A stretch of DNA of 64,000 nucleotides from assembly GCF_001625215.2 (NCBI RefSeq), contig NC_030381.2, forward strand, positions 50,801,214-50,865,213, given 5' to 3'. Below are positions 1 to 12,644 of the stretch, piece after piece. Below the pieces are notes generated by a model, which saw nothing but the letters and a program-made list of their open reading frames with translations, was not told where the DNA came from and searched no databases. Origin of the DNA: Daucus carota subsp. sativus (lineage: Eukaryota > Streptophyta > Magnoliopsida > Apiales > Apiaceae). Position 1 is the first letter of the stretch, and the number at the start of each line of letters is the position of its first letter. The position numbers were made by a program, and so were the translations under genes.

Positions 1-412
1 CCACCCTATACCATGCACTTTTTTTTTTTTTTTTACAGAAATATACCATGCACCTTTTGTAATCATGGAGCTAAACACGTAATTATGATCACCTAGCTCA
101 GCTCCTCAAGATTTTATTATAATAATTAACATATTGTGAAATTTGGAAAAGAAAGATTGAAAAGGATGATCTACTAAATTTGTCGCAGCTAAAATCAATA
201 GCAGAGCATAGTTCCTCTCTCATTTAATTTTATATATTCTTTTTCATTTCTTAACAAGTATTTTAATATTTTTATTAATTTATTTAAAAAAAATTCCTTC
301 CCTGAATTAAATTATAATAAAGCTAAATGATACTTTTTTAGTTCAAGAAAATATATTTTAAATATAAATTATATAACTATGCAAACACCGTTCTCGGCCG
401 TGTCAATATATA

Positions 413-460
413 CTACTGCCTTCGTCCCCTCAATTGTTTATACTCGGGGACGAGGGCTTA
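413..460. repeat. Stowaway-like MITE remnant
   Basis: A short piece carries both degenerate ends of a Stowaway-type element: TACTGCCTTCGTCCCC on the left and GGGGACGAGGGCTTA on the right, with almost no interior. It is probably a collapsed copy of the CTCCCTCCGTCC family found elsewhere in this window. The bases before it (1-412) are AT-rich non-coding sequence with no recognisable feature. Confidence 0.4.
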
Positions 461-472
461 CTATTAAATTTT

Positions 473-1028
473 TGGGTTAATTATCAAGTTGGTCACTAAA
501 GTGAGCTTAATGTATTAAATTGGTCACTGAACTCAAAACGGTATTAAGATGGTCACTGAAGTGGCCATAAATATCAAACAGGTGACTTGAAATATAAGTT
601 CAAGCAGTAAAAATATTATTTATCACGTTTTACACATTATTTTTGAATGTTACCTAAACCAATTAAAAGGTTATGACTTCTAATATTTATGATAATATAT
701 TTAAAATTTATCAAGGTTATTTATTATTTATTTTTAATTAAAATAAATAAAAATAACTTTATAATAAAATATAAATAATAAATAAACTTGATAAAATATA
801 AATATGTTATTTTAAATACTAGAAGTCATACCTTTTAAGTTGGTTGCGGTAACATTTAAAAATAATGTGTAAAACTTTAAAAATAATATTTTTACCACTT
901 GAATTTATATTTCAAGGTGCCTTTTTGATATTTATGGCCACTTCATGGACCATCTTGATATCGTTTTGAGTTCAGTGACCAATTTGATACATTAAGTCAA
1001 CTTCAGTGACCAACTTGATAATTAACTC
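473..1028. mobile_element. Mutator-like foldback MITE
   Basis: Two long inverted arms face each other. The left begins GGGTTAATTATCAAGTTGG and the right ends in its near-complement, CCAACTTGATAATTAACTC. The arms run about 200 bp and are separated by an AT-rich centre. The flanks TTAAATTTT (464-472) and TTAGATTTT (1029-1037) match at 8 of 9 positions, which fits the 9-bp duplication of Mutator-type transposons. It has no coding capacity. Confidence 0.7.
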
Positions 1029-1350
1029 TTAGATTTTTATAAGAATAGAAATTTTAAAATAAAATTATAGAACTATATTAAAAAAATTGTAAAAAAAAAA
1101 AAGAAAAAGAAAAGGAGAAGCCAAATGAACAGGTTGTGGAGTGTCAAACTGTCAATACTCCCGCTCTCAGAAGCCAAATCGATGGCGGCTGGAAAAATAG
1201 AGCACCGACAGTATGTAAAGTGAGTGAGTGGGTCCAGTAGCGTTATACGTGGATTTCTTATATGGGACCAAGCCATGTGAAACTTTATGTCAGCAGGTCA
1301 CTAAATGCGTCACGTGTCCCGTCACTCAACAGCACATCAACCGTACAAAT

Positions 1351-1828
1351 TACTCCCTCCTCTTTGAAACATTTGATTTTTTGATACAGATTTCTGTTTT
1401 TTAATTATAATATTAGAGCATCTCCAAGGGCAAAATGTATAATGGTTGGCTATATTGATTGGCTATATGGATTATGTAAATTTTTTGCTAAGAGGACATG
1501 TATATGCTCCAACGGGATTATCTATAATTTTGCTTGTGTAAAATTATACCTAAAGGCTTACTTGGTTCGACAAATATAGCCAATCAAACATGGTTGGCTA
1601 TATTTTTTTGCTAAGGGGTGGAGGGTTGGAGTGGTACAATTTTTACATAATCTCTATAAATGCCATCTAGATGCCACATATACAATTTTTGCTAAGGGTT
1701 TTTGGGGTTGGAGATGCTCTTAGTCATATATTTTTATTAAAAACATTTAACTATAACGATCTTAAATATGTGGTCAAAGTAGTTAGATGTGTGTTTCAAA
1801 ACAACTTATATTCAAAACAAATGGAGTA
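1351..1828. mobile_element. Stowaway-like element split by a nested MITE
   Basis: The left end TACTCCCTCC at 1351 pairs with ATGGAGTA ending at 1828. The inner halves, with TTTGAAACA on the left and TGTTTCAAAA on the right, are separated by the Tourist element at 1416-1719. The outer copy is therefore the older insertion. Confidence 0.45.
1416..1719. mobile_element. Tourist/Harbinger-type MITE
   Basis: The ends are GAGCATCTCCAA and TTGGAGATGCTC, a perfect 12-bp inverted repeat, flanked by TTA on both sides (1413-1415 and 1720-1722). A 3-bp TTA/TAA duplication is the mark of PIF/Harbinger elements. Related copies lie at 6591-6985 and 29142-29556. Its interior repeats TTGGCTATA-type words in both orientations and encodes nothing. 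Confidence 0.85.
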
Positions 1829-1892
1829 CCATCTCGCAAGTCCGTCTAACCTAATATTTTTTTAGAGAATCTCCGGTGAAGATTTGTAAAAT

Positions 1893-1939
1893 GATTAGCT
1901 ATGATAATTTTTTTTTTATTGTAAGGGATTAGCTATGAT
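1893..1939. repeat. Micro-insertion with poly(T) and 13-bp direct repeats
   Basis: GATTAGCTATGAT occurs at 1893-1905 and again at 1927-1939. Between them are 21 bases dominated by a T run. The structure is that of a poly(A)-containing retro-insertion on the minus strand reduced to little more than its tail. Confidence 0.5.
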
Positions 1940-2064
1940 TATTAGATGTATTAATAATGTAAAAATTTTACTAAAATGGAAGAGATATGCTTCAATGAGA
2001 TTAATTATAATTACGATTAGGTAAATTTTATCTATCCTCTATATTTAATAAATTTTTTAAATAT

Positions 2065-2189
2065 GAGCACGGTTTGATAGCTTAAGTGGTTAAAAGTTTA
2101 TCCTCTGTCGCTCCAGATCACGGGTTCGACCTGACTCGGTCACTCGGATACTCACTTGTAAGGTTACAAGTCATATTTGTCAAAAAAAT
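2065..2189 (+). mobile_element. tRNA-derived SINE
   Basis: This 125-bp insertion has RNA polymerase III promoter words: an A-box-like TAGCTTAAGTGGTTA near the 5' end and the B-box-like GGGTTCGACC about 40 bp downstream. It ends in an A-rich tail. The direct repeats AATTTTTTAAATAT (2051-2064) and AATTTTTTTAAATAT (2190-2204) are its target-site duplication. The tRNA-like part does not fold into a full cloverleaf, so it is not a tRNA gene. Confidence 0.8.
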
Positions 2190-2204
2190 AATTTTTTTAA
2201 ATAT

Positions 2205-3010
2205 AAATATTTAAACATGTTTTTTATTTGTTATTTAGCAAAATAACGGCTTATTTAAGGAAAATTTGAATTTTTTGTATTTTTCTCCAAAATTAAGCTC
2301 TTATTTAATAAGGCTAGTCAAATTTGACATGACTTATTTTGAAAAACAAGACCTCATTTTTTTAAAAAAATGCATTTTTTTTTATAAATTTTTTGAATAT
2401 AAATGTAAGTACGATGTTTTATATCATTATTTAACAAAAAATAAGAACTCATTTTAGATAAGAGTAAACTTTTATATAATATTTTTTAAAATAAATTCTT
2501 AATTCTAAAATAAAAATTAGTCAAAAAAGCTACATTGTGATTGCAAAAAAGTCACTTCACCGCAACTACAGTATCTGATAACTCCACTGCTCATACGTAA
2601 CATGCTAAAAGAGCTCAACACATCAACCGACTTGGCCCAATGTAATCAAACTCGGTCTTGACAGTTGGGCCTTTAACACAATATATCATTTGTATTTGGT
2701 GAATTTGACAATTTGGACCTAACAGTATATAATTTAAATTTATCGAATTTGTTTGCTGAGAGTTGAGACATGATGGTATATATTTCTACACGAGAATTTA
2801 CCAAACAAATTATTCTATTTATGATCAAGCAAAAATTCTATATTAAAATGATCTGACATATTAATATTGCTAGTATCGAACATAATTGAGCTGGGTGTAA
2901 TTTTCTTTTTGATAAACAAATTTATTATAATAACGGACAACAAAAACTCGGTGTAATTAATCCGCAATTTTAACGGAAATGTCGTAAAAGTTAAAGATAT
3001 GTGCATCCCA
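2205..3010. other. Intergenic, no feature recognised
   Basis: AT-rich sequence with only short accidental open frames and no splice-like or repeat structure that I can support. Confidence 0.6.
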
Positions 3011-3029
3011 ACAACCGCGTGTTATGAAA

Positions 3030-3225
3030 AGGTTATCTAACATCCAATTTTTTTTTAGGTATCCGTTATAAATATTCGCGGAAGGGGAGTTCACCTTTCC
3101 GCGGATAATATCCGCAGATAACTAAAGAAAAAGATTGGATCTATTATCCGCAGATACCTAAAAAAAAACGAATTTGAGCTACTGAAATATAGATCCAATA
3201 ACCCGTACAGTGTGTTAGATAATCT
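3030..3225. repeat. Foldback repeat with GC-rich hairpin core
   Basis: TTTTTTTTTAGGTATC near 3050 is mirrored by GATACCTAAAAAAAAA near 3155. Between them lie repeated CCGCGGATAAT/ATCCGCAGATA words that can pair in several ways. The outer words GGTTATCTAACA and TGTTAGATAATC extend the symmetry. It is probably a small MITE of a family I cannot name. Confidence 0.5.
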
Positions 3226-4543
3226 TCCTGTACCATACACTCAACTATAACGTCTTAAAATCTCCTCTAGATGTTTATAAAGATCACAAATCCGGTAAAA
3301 TCGTCTTATCATTCAAAATTAACAAAGAAATTCAAGCTTACCTCATCCAGAAACTGAGTAACATTTCTTATTCGAGTTGGACCAAATGAAACAAAGCTGT
3401 TGAACAAAACAATCTTTATAAAAATGAATCGACATACTAGAATGAGGCAATGTAAATAACTTAAAAAATTGCCTGATTGCTACATGATCTCATCAATGAC
3501 TTGCATCAGCTCTTCTGTTTTTCTATGAACCTTTGGTCACACTGAAATATTAGATGGATTGTTCTGCAACTATTCTTGCTGTATCAAGCTCCAGACTTTT
3601 CTAAGAAATGGGCTCTATACTTGTTTTTTATTGCTAAGTAAGGCCTCTATACTTGCTGTCTTGACATTTAGACACAAGTTTGTTGCAAAAACAGAAATAT
3701 TTGCTTGTTTAATGGTCAGATCGATTAGAAAAACATTTTCAAATGGTTGCAGTCCTGGGATCTTAGAGACCATCCCCTCGAACTATAACAGTGAGTATTT
3801 TCGGATGACATGGAGTTGGCAATCATTTTATTTCGTGTATTTTCAGATGGATGATGCATTCAATATAAATAAAAAATATTTCTTTTCCGATAGACAAACA
3901 CAAGGTATAATTTTAATTGTAATAATAACGTAACGAATGTTGTTAACAATCTGATGTATGATGACAATCTATAATGATTTTACATCTAGACCAACTAATT
4001 CCACAATTCATCACATATCATTTGTAGCCGGCGGGGAAATTTCGATTCCACCATGATTACATTTGCCAATTTATTTTACGAGCACAACTTGTTTTTTTAT
4101 TATTTAAATGATTGAACACAGCTGTTGCACACTTGTACCTATATGTTTTGGCTGGATTTTGAGCTGGTTTATACTTTAAACATGTAAACTACCATCATCG
4201 TATGATTAGATGGTTAGGATAGGAACATGGAGCGTATGAGAATGCTTGATTAATAATTAAGACTCTAATTACTGTTTATGTTCTAATTACTGTTTATGTT
4301 GCCACCAACCCACTTAATTACATGGTCAATCTGCCCAAAAAAAAAAAAAAAAAAAAACTTTCGTGAAGCTGAGAATTACATATGTAACGTAAAAGCCCGA
4401 CCCTGACAAGCAATAATGTGCACAGCTTTAAAAAGAATAAACAAGCACTTATATTCTTAGAAAATGAGTTTTAATAATCCTTTCGAATATAAACGATAAA
4501 GAGATGGTTTCATATTCATTAATCGACAAAAAAAATAAAAGTT
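3226..4543. other. Intergenic, low information
   Basis: No gene is supported. An open frame at 3559-3933 lacks an ATG context, homology I recognise and neighbouring splice signals, so I treat it as chance. A 22-base A run sits at 4336-4357 without detectable target duplication. Confidence 0.5.
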
Positions 4544-4851
4544 TACTCCCTCTGTCCCTCTCATTTCTTTATGGTTACTATTTTGGGATGTCCCTCTCAT
4601 TTCTTTACGTTAATATAAATAGTAAGTTTTTCTCATCATTACACCCACTATCTTCCCCCACTATCCCATATTTAACAATAAAAACTACTATTACACTCAC
4701 TACTTTCTTCCACTATCTCAAATCTATTATTAAATATTGATAGGTCCCATCACTTTATCCACTTTTCATCTAACTATACTCATTTTTTATACATTATCTT
4801 GGTCTCCGTGTCCCCCTCCAATGTAAACAATTGAGGGGGACGGAGGGAGTA
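4544..4851. mobile_element. Stowaway-type MITE, family A
   Basis: The TA-flanked ends CTCCCTCTGTCCCTCTC and GAGGGGGACGGAGGGAG form terminal inverted repeats of about 17 bp. The interior, with words such as ACTTTCTTCCACTATCTC and TTGGTCTCCGTGTCCC, is shared with the copies at 42530-42845 and 62828-63145. It is non-autonomous and has no coding sequence. Confidence 0.85.
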
Positions 4852-5203
4852 TTTCAAAAAAACGTCGAGTTTGATGTACTTGCTTGAGATCATAAGCTCA
4901 TATTTCTCAAAAATAAGTTTAATCAAATGACTCTAACATGTATCCATCCGTCTCATTCATTCAATTGTACACGTTATTTTTTGATTAGCTTTTAAGGTTT
5001 CTTAAGGTATACTTCTGTAATATTTTTTTTTTATGAATAAAAGTTTGATGTATAAATTTTTATTCAAAAAAATTAAAAGAATATTATAGAACTATATTTT
5101 ATAGGAACCTCGAAATGCGTACAAAATGTGAACTTATACTACGCACAAGGACGAAAGGAGTAACATTTTCGCCGGTTTATTATCATTGAAGAATAAAAAA
5201 ATT

Positions 5204-5432
5204 TACTCACTCCGTCCCATTAAAATTTATACATTAGTTTTAAGCATGTTTTTTAAAACTCTTTTAAACATAGTATCATAAATATTTTTGATTTTTATTT
5301 TTTCTGAATAGAAATTTGATGTTTAAATTTTATATAAAAAATTATTAGAAAAAAATTATGATACTATATTTTATAAGAGTTTCGAGATAATGCAAATAGT
5401 AAATGTATACATTCTGGTGGGATGAGAGAGTA
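5204..5432. mobile_element. Stowaway-type MITE, family B (diverged)
   Basis: TACTCACTCCGTCCCATT at the left and GGTGGGATGAGAGAGTA at the right form imperfect inverted repeats ending in TA. A more decayed relative precedes it at about 4938-5163, starting ATCCATCCGTCTCATTCA and ending GGACGAAAGGAGTA. Confidence 0.7.
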
Positions 5433-6587
5433 TAATAGATGATTAAAACCATAATAGAGTGATTAGTAGTCTATATTAAGATTTAAAATTAATGTGTTCC
5501 GGTGAAAAGAGATTGTTCAAAAATTTTGTTTTTTATAATTGAAATTTATATATTTTACAAATGATTATTTATATAACCGGAATTTTTGAAATAACAGATG
5601 ATAAAACCCAGTTAAACTATGTAATGACCCTCATCGTTAAAGTAGTTAAATCAATGGGAAGCTATATCAAAACAAATTTAATTACAAAGGTTTTTTTTTT
5701 TTTTTTTGTCACAAGATATTTTCTCCGTATGATGAGTTGTATCAGAAGACAATAGCCGCTACTAAGAGTTCCTTTCGTTCAAGAAAGTTTACCATCTAAC
5801 CCCCAGACATGCAGAGATGACCGGGGACACTTAGACAATAAAACTTTAATGTTCGATAAAAAAACACCCATAAGAGGTCCCACTATCATTCTTTCTTCCA
5901 CTCGCGTACCCTCAAAAAATACAATACAAATAAAAACATAATAAGTTCATACAGACAATAAAATAATAAAACTATTTAAAAAACGAAAAAGAAAAATAAT
6001 TCTACAAACTCATACTTAAAAAGAAAAGATATAAATATAACATATTTGTCAAAGCATATGGAAAGTAAGATAAAAACTAATGTAAAAAATCTTTAATAAA
6101 ATCTACACCAAAAAGATAGCAGGATCTCTTTGGTTAGATACATAATAAAATATAAATCCTAACAAAATTTAAAATATAATTGAAAATTGATAACATAACT
6201 AAGAAAAGACAGAATTTTGGCAAACATATGTATCACTATATAAATTTTGGTATACACCAATTAATCAATCAACCATTAATGGCTCAATAATACCTCATTA
6301 AGGCACAATAAAACCATCATATATGGCCCCCATGAATTATGGAATTCAGGTACAATAATCAGTAATAAAGATTCTATCAATTAATCTTCTAATAAAAACG
6401 CAACAATTCAAATTAAAACATGTAGAGAAATTCAAATTTCAAAAAATAAACAAATTTAATTATAGTCAACTTGCCATTCAAAAATAACTAAAATTAAGAT
6501 CTACATAAATACTATTAAAACTAAATAAAATCTAAAAATATCAAGCTAAACTAAAATCATGCAATTAAATTAGACAATTAGACGCGC
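5433..6587. other. Intergenic, AT-rich
   Basis: No gene or mobile element can be supported. There is a T run of about 16 bases near 5691 and otherwise low-complexity AT sequence. Confidence 0.5.
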
Positions 6588-6590
6588 TAA

Positions 6591-6985
6591 GAGCATCTCC
6601 AACCATCTAAAGCCCTTGGCTAAAAAGTGAGTTGACTTACTTAAAATAAAAAAAATTAGCCAACAGCTCCAAAAACTCAACTCCAACCATGCTCACCTGT
6701 TGTCTATAAATTTAGCCAACCTTCTATGGATGGCTAAATTTGTCGAACCTCTACAGGTCTGTAAGAAAATCTGTAGGAAGATTGTACATCATTTATTACC
6801 ATATTGAACTGATATATTCTATTTTAACAATTTAAAATATTAATAACATACTATTTTTAAATTATAGCCAACCAATATAGCCAGTACCATTGAAGCAAAA
6901 TGTCTTGCAGGTTCAGCAAATTTTACATAATGTCTTACAGGTCCAATTTTGCCAACGATTATAGCCAACGCCGTTGGAGATGCTC
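6591..6985. mobile_element. Tourist/Harbinger-type MITE
   Basis: The ends GAGCATCTCCAACC and GTTGGAGATGCTC are inverted repeats flanked by TAA at 6588-6590 and 6986-6988. It is the same family as 1416-1719. Its length of 395 bp and shared ends with different interiors suggest an old, diverging family. Confidence 0.85.
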
Positions 6986-6988
6986 TAA

Positions 6989-8300
6989 TTAAGTTACCGC
7001 AACACCACCTCCATTGCCACCGTCCAAGAACTACAAACAATCATCATCGACACTAACGAAAACTAAAATCGAAAATGAGGATACGGAAGAAATAAAATGA
7101 ACAAATCGTAACACCAATCTCCTCAAATTTGGACAAAAATAGAAGCGAAACAACCCATAACACGATAGATTCATGCATAGAATTATATCTAATCACGAAG
7201 AAATGAAATAAAAATTACACCACAATAATACATATCATAAATCAATAAATAATCGTATAATCATAATTTAATTACAAAGTTGATTTAAGGTTTTAGGCAT
7301 ATAAACGGAAGCTAGAGAAAACAAGGAGAAAAGACCAAGGAGACAACCAAGTCTGAGGAGGAAGGAGATAATCGTGCAACTGATTGGAGGGCGGGTGGAT
7401 TTATTAATGCAAATTAGACAGATATGACACCATATACATTACCATCGTTCTGGCTCATCAAATCTGGTTTAATTAATCAGTGGATAGTTCATAATGGATA
7501 TATTTTTGCCACGGAATCTTCTCAAAATTAAAACAACTCTCAAATATTTGTTGAATAATGAGCAAAGGCAAAGTGATAGGTATCGAAAAATTGTTCACAA
7601 ATTTTGTGTGATAATATTTCCATTAGTTCAACACTTCGATTATTGATAATAATGAGATTCTTCTGCGAAACAGCATCTTAAATTGATAATAATGAGATTC
7701 TTGTATGCATATAATCACTCAATTAAAATCAATTATTTATTTATCGCATAATTTAGGGAAAAAAATAGAATTTTTTTCCGAATACATGAAGCAAAACAAT
7801 TATACTCATTATTCATTGTGGTATACTACCTTTAAATGCATTTTAGATTTAAAAAAAAAGTTACTCTTAATAGGCAGGAAATTTGCAAATGGAAGAAAAA
7901 AAACTTGTAAATGGAAATCTAAATTTGGATGAAGGGGTTGTATCAAGAGAGTTCCAGCACTTTGTTGCAGGAAATCTTTTAAAGTTTTCAGTTAGAGAAA
8001 TTAAATGTGAGTATTAAGAGCATTGATATGTATAAAGAGCAACAAATAAAGAAAAGATTGAATACCAAAATGACCCCTGTCAGTTAAGCTATTCATGCAG
8101 GAAAGGAGCTAGCTAGCTGTGACAAGCTGTCATTCGTTTATACAAAGAAGCCACTCAATCCCTCCTCATCATTTCCAGCAAATCATAGTTTGCAACTGTC
8201 GGATTCCCCCTTCTAAATTTCAACTAATTTCTCCCTTTCTTTTCCCAATTTCAGTTACTCCAAGCTCCTACAAAACTCAGCGCACAGATTTATTACATTG
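6989..8300. other. Intergenic leading to the RRM gene
   Basis: No gene is recognised. From about 8100 the sequence becomes pyrimidine-rich (TCCCTCCTCATCATTTCC, TTCTCCCTTTCTTTTCCC). That is typical of a plant 5' untranslated leader, so transcription of the downstream RNA-binding protein gene probably begins in this stretch. Confidence 0.45.
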
Positions 8301-8368
8301 TAGTCGATTCACATGGTGTGCTTGTGTTTGTCAAGCGAAGACATGCACCTGATTGTTTAATAGGCGTT

Positions 8369-11300
8369 ATGGCGTATCACCAGTACAGATCACCTTTCGG
8401 GGATACAACGTTTACCAAAGTGTTTGTTGGCGGACTTGCTTGGGAGACGCCAACACATGTACTGCAGGAGTATTTTGAGCAATTCGGAGAAATTCTTGAG
8501 GCTGTTATCATTGCGGATAAAAATACAGGAAAATCTAAAGGCTATGGATTTGTAAGTTAATACATTGTCATAGCTAAAAAGAATTTTTGCAACGTAGATG
8601 ATTTTGATGACCGGGAATAATGTGGGATGAACAGGTGACTTTCCGCGATGCTGAGTCAGCTAGGAGATCTTGTGCAGAACCGAACCCTGTGATTGATGGG
8701 AGAAAAGCAAATTGTAACATTGCTTCTTTTGGCCGGCCTAGACCTTCACCGCCTCGAGGTTTGTGGATACTACTCTCTCCGTCCCAAATTAGTTAACCGC
8801 CAAAACACATATGTTTACGGATAAGATTGTATATTTTACTTAAAGGAGAACAATTACTGAGAAAATTGTAGTGCAGGAAGAACACAAAGTGGATCATCAT
8901 CATCATCAACCTATAGTGGAGTTCCGGGAGTGGCATTAGCTCCGCCAGTAGCCCCACCACCACCTGTCATTTATCCACCGTATGGGTAAGTCTATTTTTC
9001 AATAATAGATTTTTTCAGTTATATAAATCTATTTTTTGTATTCGACTAGTTTGTTATATTATTATTATCCCTTAATGATAAATACTGATAGCGAAAGGTC
9101 TCTGGCATTACTGATCTTGTGTATATTTTAGAACTAGCAGGCAAGACAATGATATGCAATTTTTTTCGTGATCACCTATTTTTTTTTTTATAGCAGTATT
9201 AAGGATTCGAGACAAATATTACACCCTTTCGGCCCCCTTTTATATATCATTTTGACATTTTAGAGAGAAAATGCAATAATGAGGTCTTGCATCGATCAGC
9301 CGTGTTAACAACTACTACTATGTGCTAGAATGTTAAAGCACATTGATTATCATAGAAGAGACAGTAGCTAGCTAGCATTTTGCTTGATATTTAAGAAATT
9401 TAAATCTTGTTAATTCTTATTAATGCAGTTTGTATACCGGTAGATGAAAGCTGGCTATAAGTGCTTAATATTTAATTTATTACTCTTGATAATATTTGGA
9501 AATTAGTACTATAAACCTGTTCTCATCAAAGCTCGCTAGCCTTTTTACAACTGTGAAGTAAGGTTGGTGTGTTTTACCACTAGTCTAAAACTTTCCGGTA
9601 GCAGTGCTGTGCATGTTTGACAACGACTTATAAGTGGCTTATAAGTTTGAAAGTTCGTTGTAAGTGGTTTATAAGCTTAGCATCAGTGATCTGCAGGAAT
9701 TAAAACTTCTGCAGCAGAGATAACAAGATGGAGAACACTATCTTGTCATTTATCTGCATTATGGGCATTATTTATGTGCAGAATGCAGTCTCAAAAGAAA
9801 TTCTGTGTTTTTTAACCAATCTGGCAATCTTCATGTTCTCTCTATAAATAATCATCCATACCATGGTTTGACCACAGACCATATGACACACTGACACAGT
9901 ATTATAAAATATTTTTCTTGATTTTATACAGATATTAGTAATATATTGTTAGGTCATTTTAGCGACAGCATGATCTGAGGAATACACATTTCCGCAATAA
10001 GTATTATTATTATTATTGAAAATCTAAGTAGCAGCTCAGCATTACATGCTGGAAGTGACAGTTGTTATCAGATTCTAGTCTCTACGTGCTAATTTTAGGC
10101 TAAGAGACATGTCAAAATCAAGATGGGTGCGTGACCGTGTTTAATCAGTAAAAAGTCTAATACGTTTATGTATAATGTTTTGCAGGTACGTACCCTACCC
10201 GTCTGATTACGGCTACCACCAAGTTAGTTCCCTCCCATGCTTGCATGCAATAACTACATTAAAGACCTGATCAAAGTGACAAGTTTTACTTGCTGGGAAA
10301 AAAGTGAATTTGAATTTAGAAATGAATAATTACTGAAGCTAAATATAATTGCAGGGCATGTACAATCCACAAGTTCAGCAGCAGCAGCAGGCACAATATT
10401 ATCAACAGGCATATGGAGTAGGAGTGTCATCCCCATCAGCAATAAGCTCGCCATATTATTATGGATACCCGATGCAGGCTACAAGGGGAACATTTTATTC
10501 CGGTCCTCAGAGAATACCCCCACCACAGTCTTATCCTTATTATCATCATCTTACACAAATGCAGCACCAGCAGCAACAAGAAATGTTCTCTTTTCCTGGC
10601 TATCCTCCGCCCCCGAGGCATTCCTTCCCCCCTCCTAATCCAGGTAATAATCCTATATATTTTTCTCATAATATAATGCTTGTGCATTTTTTTTTTCTCT
10701 TCATCTCAAAATTTATCCGAATGACTCAAATAAAATGGGACGGAAGGAGTATATATATATATGAATTAGTGCATGGGTGGAGTCATGCGGCCCCGGCTAA
10801 ACAAAATATATTCGAAGAGTTTTTTTTTTTAAAACCATGACTATTAGTTTCGTGAGCACTAACTCACTAAGCACCTCCTCTTCTTTTTGGAAAGCTGTAA
10901 CAATCAGTATAATGTGTTTCTAAAGCCCTGCTGGCATCCAAAAATTAACAACAATTTATTTAGTCTCGAGTTATTTCAGAATCCTGATTCCGTCACAAGA
11001 TTAGTGGGCCATGTAAGGTCATCGGTTAGTGGTTTTGAGGACATTTTCTGAGCACTGCAGAGCTCAGTGCACTGTGCACATACTGTCCTGCAATTTGAGT
11101 CCTTGTGTTAAATGCCAATGCTATTACATGTAGAGGATGGTTAGGCTACATAATACTAGTGTAAAGTGATAGATTGCCCTGGTTAAAAAGAAAAAATAAA
11201 AGGAAGTGGGGGGGCAATTGATGATATATGGGCTAAACATGTGATATGAGCTGTCTTAGTTATTTGATACTCATGTGACCTGTATAATCAGTGGTCCTTT

Positions 11301-11581
11301 TGTTTATAACTTATAACCAATCTCGACTACTACCACTACAACCTGTATTCTCAACAAATAAGGAGATATCTTGTAACTTTGTGAGCTGTTTCTGACTTTA
11401 TGTTGAAAAATATCTATTTGCATAAAAAGTCATAAACTAATTTAAAGTCATCAGAAACTGATTTAAAGTCAGAAGTTAACTATGATGGTTGGTTTCAGAT
11501 CCAAGGACTCCGCAACAGACCTCAACCGATCAAACAGAAGCTGGTGCAGAAGTCGTTACTTCGGAGAGTCCAAATACATGA
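8369..11581 (+). CDS. RRM-domain RNA-binding protein (RBM24/38-like plant family)
   Basis: The spliced model has six exons: 8369-8551, 8635-8758, 8877-8985, 10186-10222, 10355-10643 and 11499-11581. All borders are GT/AG and phase-consistent, giving 274 residues. One RRM lies near residues 17-93, with RNP2 KVFVGGLAW at 17-25 and RNP1 KGYGFVTF at 57-64; the intron after exon 1 cuts RNP1. The rest is low-complexity: a serine run, proline-rich [15 protein letters not shown], then Gln/Tyr/Pro-rich sequence with a CAG-encoded Gln run and many YYY/YPYY clusters. This layout is known from plant single-RRM proteins related to animal RBM24/RBM38, which bind mRNA. The tail could support condensation, but that is inference. 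The ATG at 8369 is chosen because the family starts just before the RRM; the open frame extends further upstream only through non-ATG codons. Intron 3 is long (1.2 kb). Introns 2 and 5 carry Stowaway-like end fragments (near 8771 and 10740). Confidence 0.88.
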
Positions 11582-12640
11582 TCATTGCCAGTGAAGAAGC
11601 TACCATTGCTAATCCACATTCTTGACAAATCAATTTTTCTTCAACATTGATTTTTTTTTTCCCTGATCTAAAATTGATGTCGCCTGTTACTCTTTATGAT
11701 ATTAAGTAAGCTATGACCAGTAAAAAAGTCTTTCTACTCTGTTGAGTACAACTTTTTTTCTTTTTATTGAAATAATTGAACACAGCTGTTGTACGGGCGG
11801 AGCCACTCTGTAACGAGAGTAGGCCACCGCGACCACCCCAGAACTTAACCCCACATGTACATACTGCAGTCAGAGACTCAGAGGATAACAGTCCAAGTCG
11901 ATAATGTTAATGGATTGTTTAGCTAATAAATTGGGACATCAAAATATCAACAATAACCTCTTTTCTAGTTTTGAAGAAGAAAAAATAAAAAAAATGGAAG
12001 ATAAGTTATAATAACAAAATTTTCTCTCCAAAATTGAAAAGACCCAAAATAGGGGAAAAGGTATTTTTTCCCCTTTTTCAGAAACACAGACACACAGAAG
12101 AGATTTATGTTTTGTTCCAAAAAAAGAATAAATAGAATCTTATTATATTCAGTTAGAGTTGTAAATTACTTTTAAAAATATCCGATCTATTTATGTTGGT
12201 AGTTAAAGACTTAAAATAATAACAATAATTAAAATTAAATGAAAAGTTGAGAATTTTTGATTACTTGAATTCATAGGCGATTTTAAAATCGTACCTCAAC
12301 GTACACATTACCTTCTAAAGAATAATAAATCTTTTTAATTTAAATGAAAGTAAAACTTTAAAGAAATAAATATATATTTTAGCACAATATTGTTTACATT
12401 TAAGTTGAGTGTAGATAGAAAAAGAGAGTAAAGTGAATAATAATTTCTTTAAATTAAATAAATTATTGAGACCGCTTGATATTTATTATATAAGATAAGT
12501 ATAATGAAGGAAAATTATATTTAGAGAAAAAAGGGAATCTGAATTTTACACGAGAAATCAAATACTTATATTTGAAATATATAATATTTTCTTTTTGCCA
12601 AGAAATAAATTAATTATATTAAAATAATAATAATATATAT
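11582..12640. other. 3' region of the RRM gene and intergenic DNA
   Basis: The first 150-200 bases are probably 3' untranslated sequence. Near 11785 a GGGCGGAGCCAC word recalls ends seen in plant transposon relics, but I cannot define an element. The rest is AT-rich with no gene. Confidence 0.45.
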
Positions 12641-12644
12641 TGGT

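Noticed and set aside
2065-2189. tRNA gene
   Set aside because: A- and B-box words are present, but arms do not pair as a cloverleaf and the unit has a tail and target duplications. It is a SINE. The same applies at 13989, 15000 and 61807.
3559-3933. 124-codon open frame as a gene
   Set aside because: It begins at an alternative codon or in poor context, has no recognisable motif, and AT-rich DNA of this length readily yields such frames by chance.
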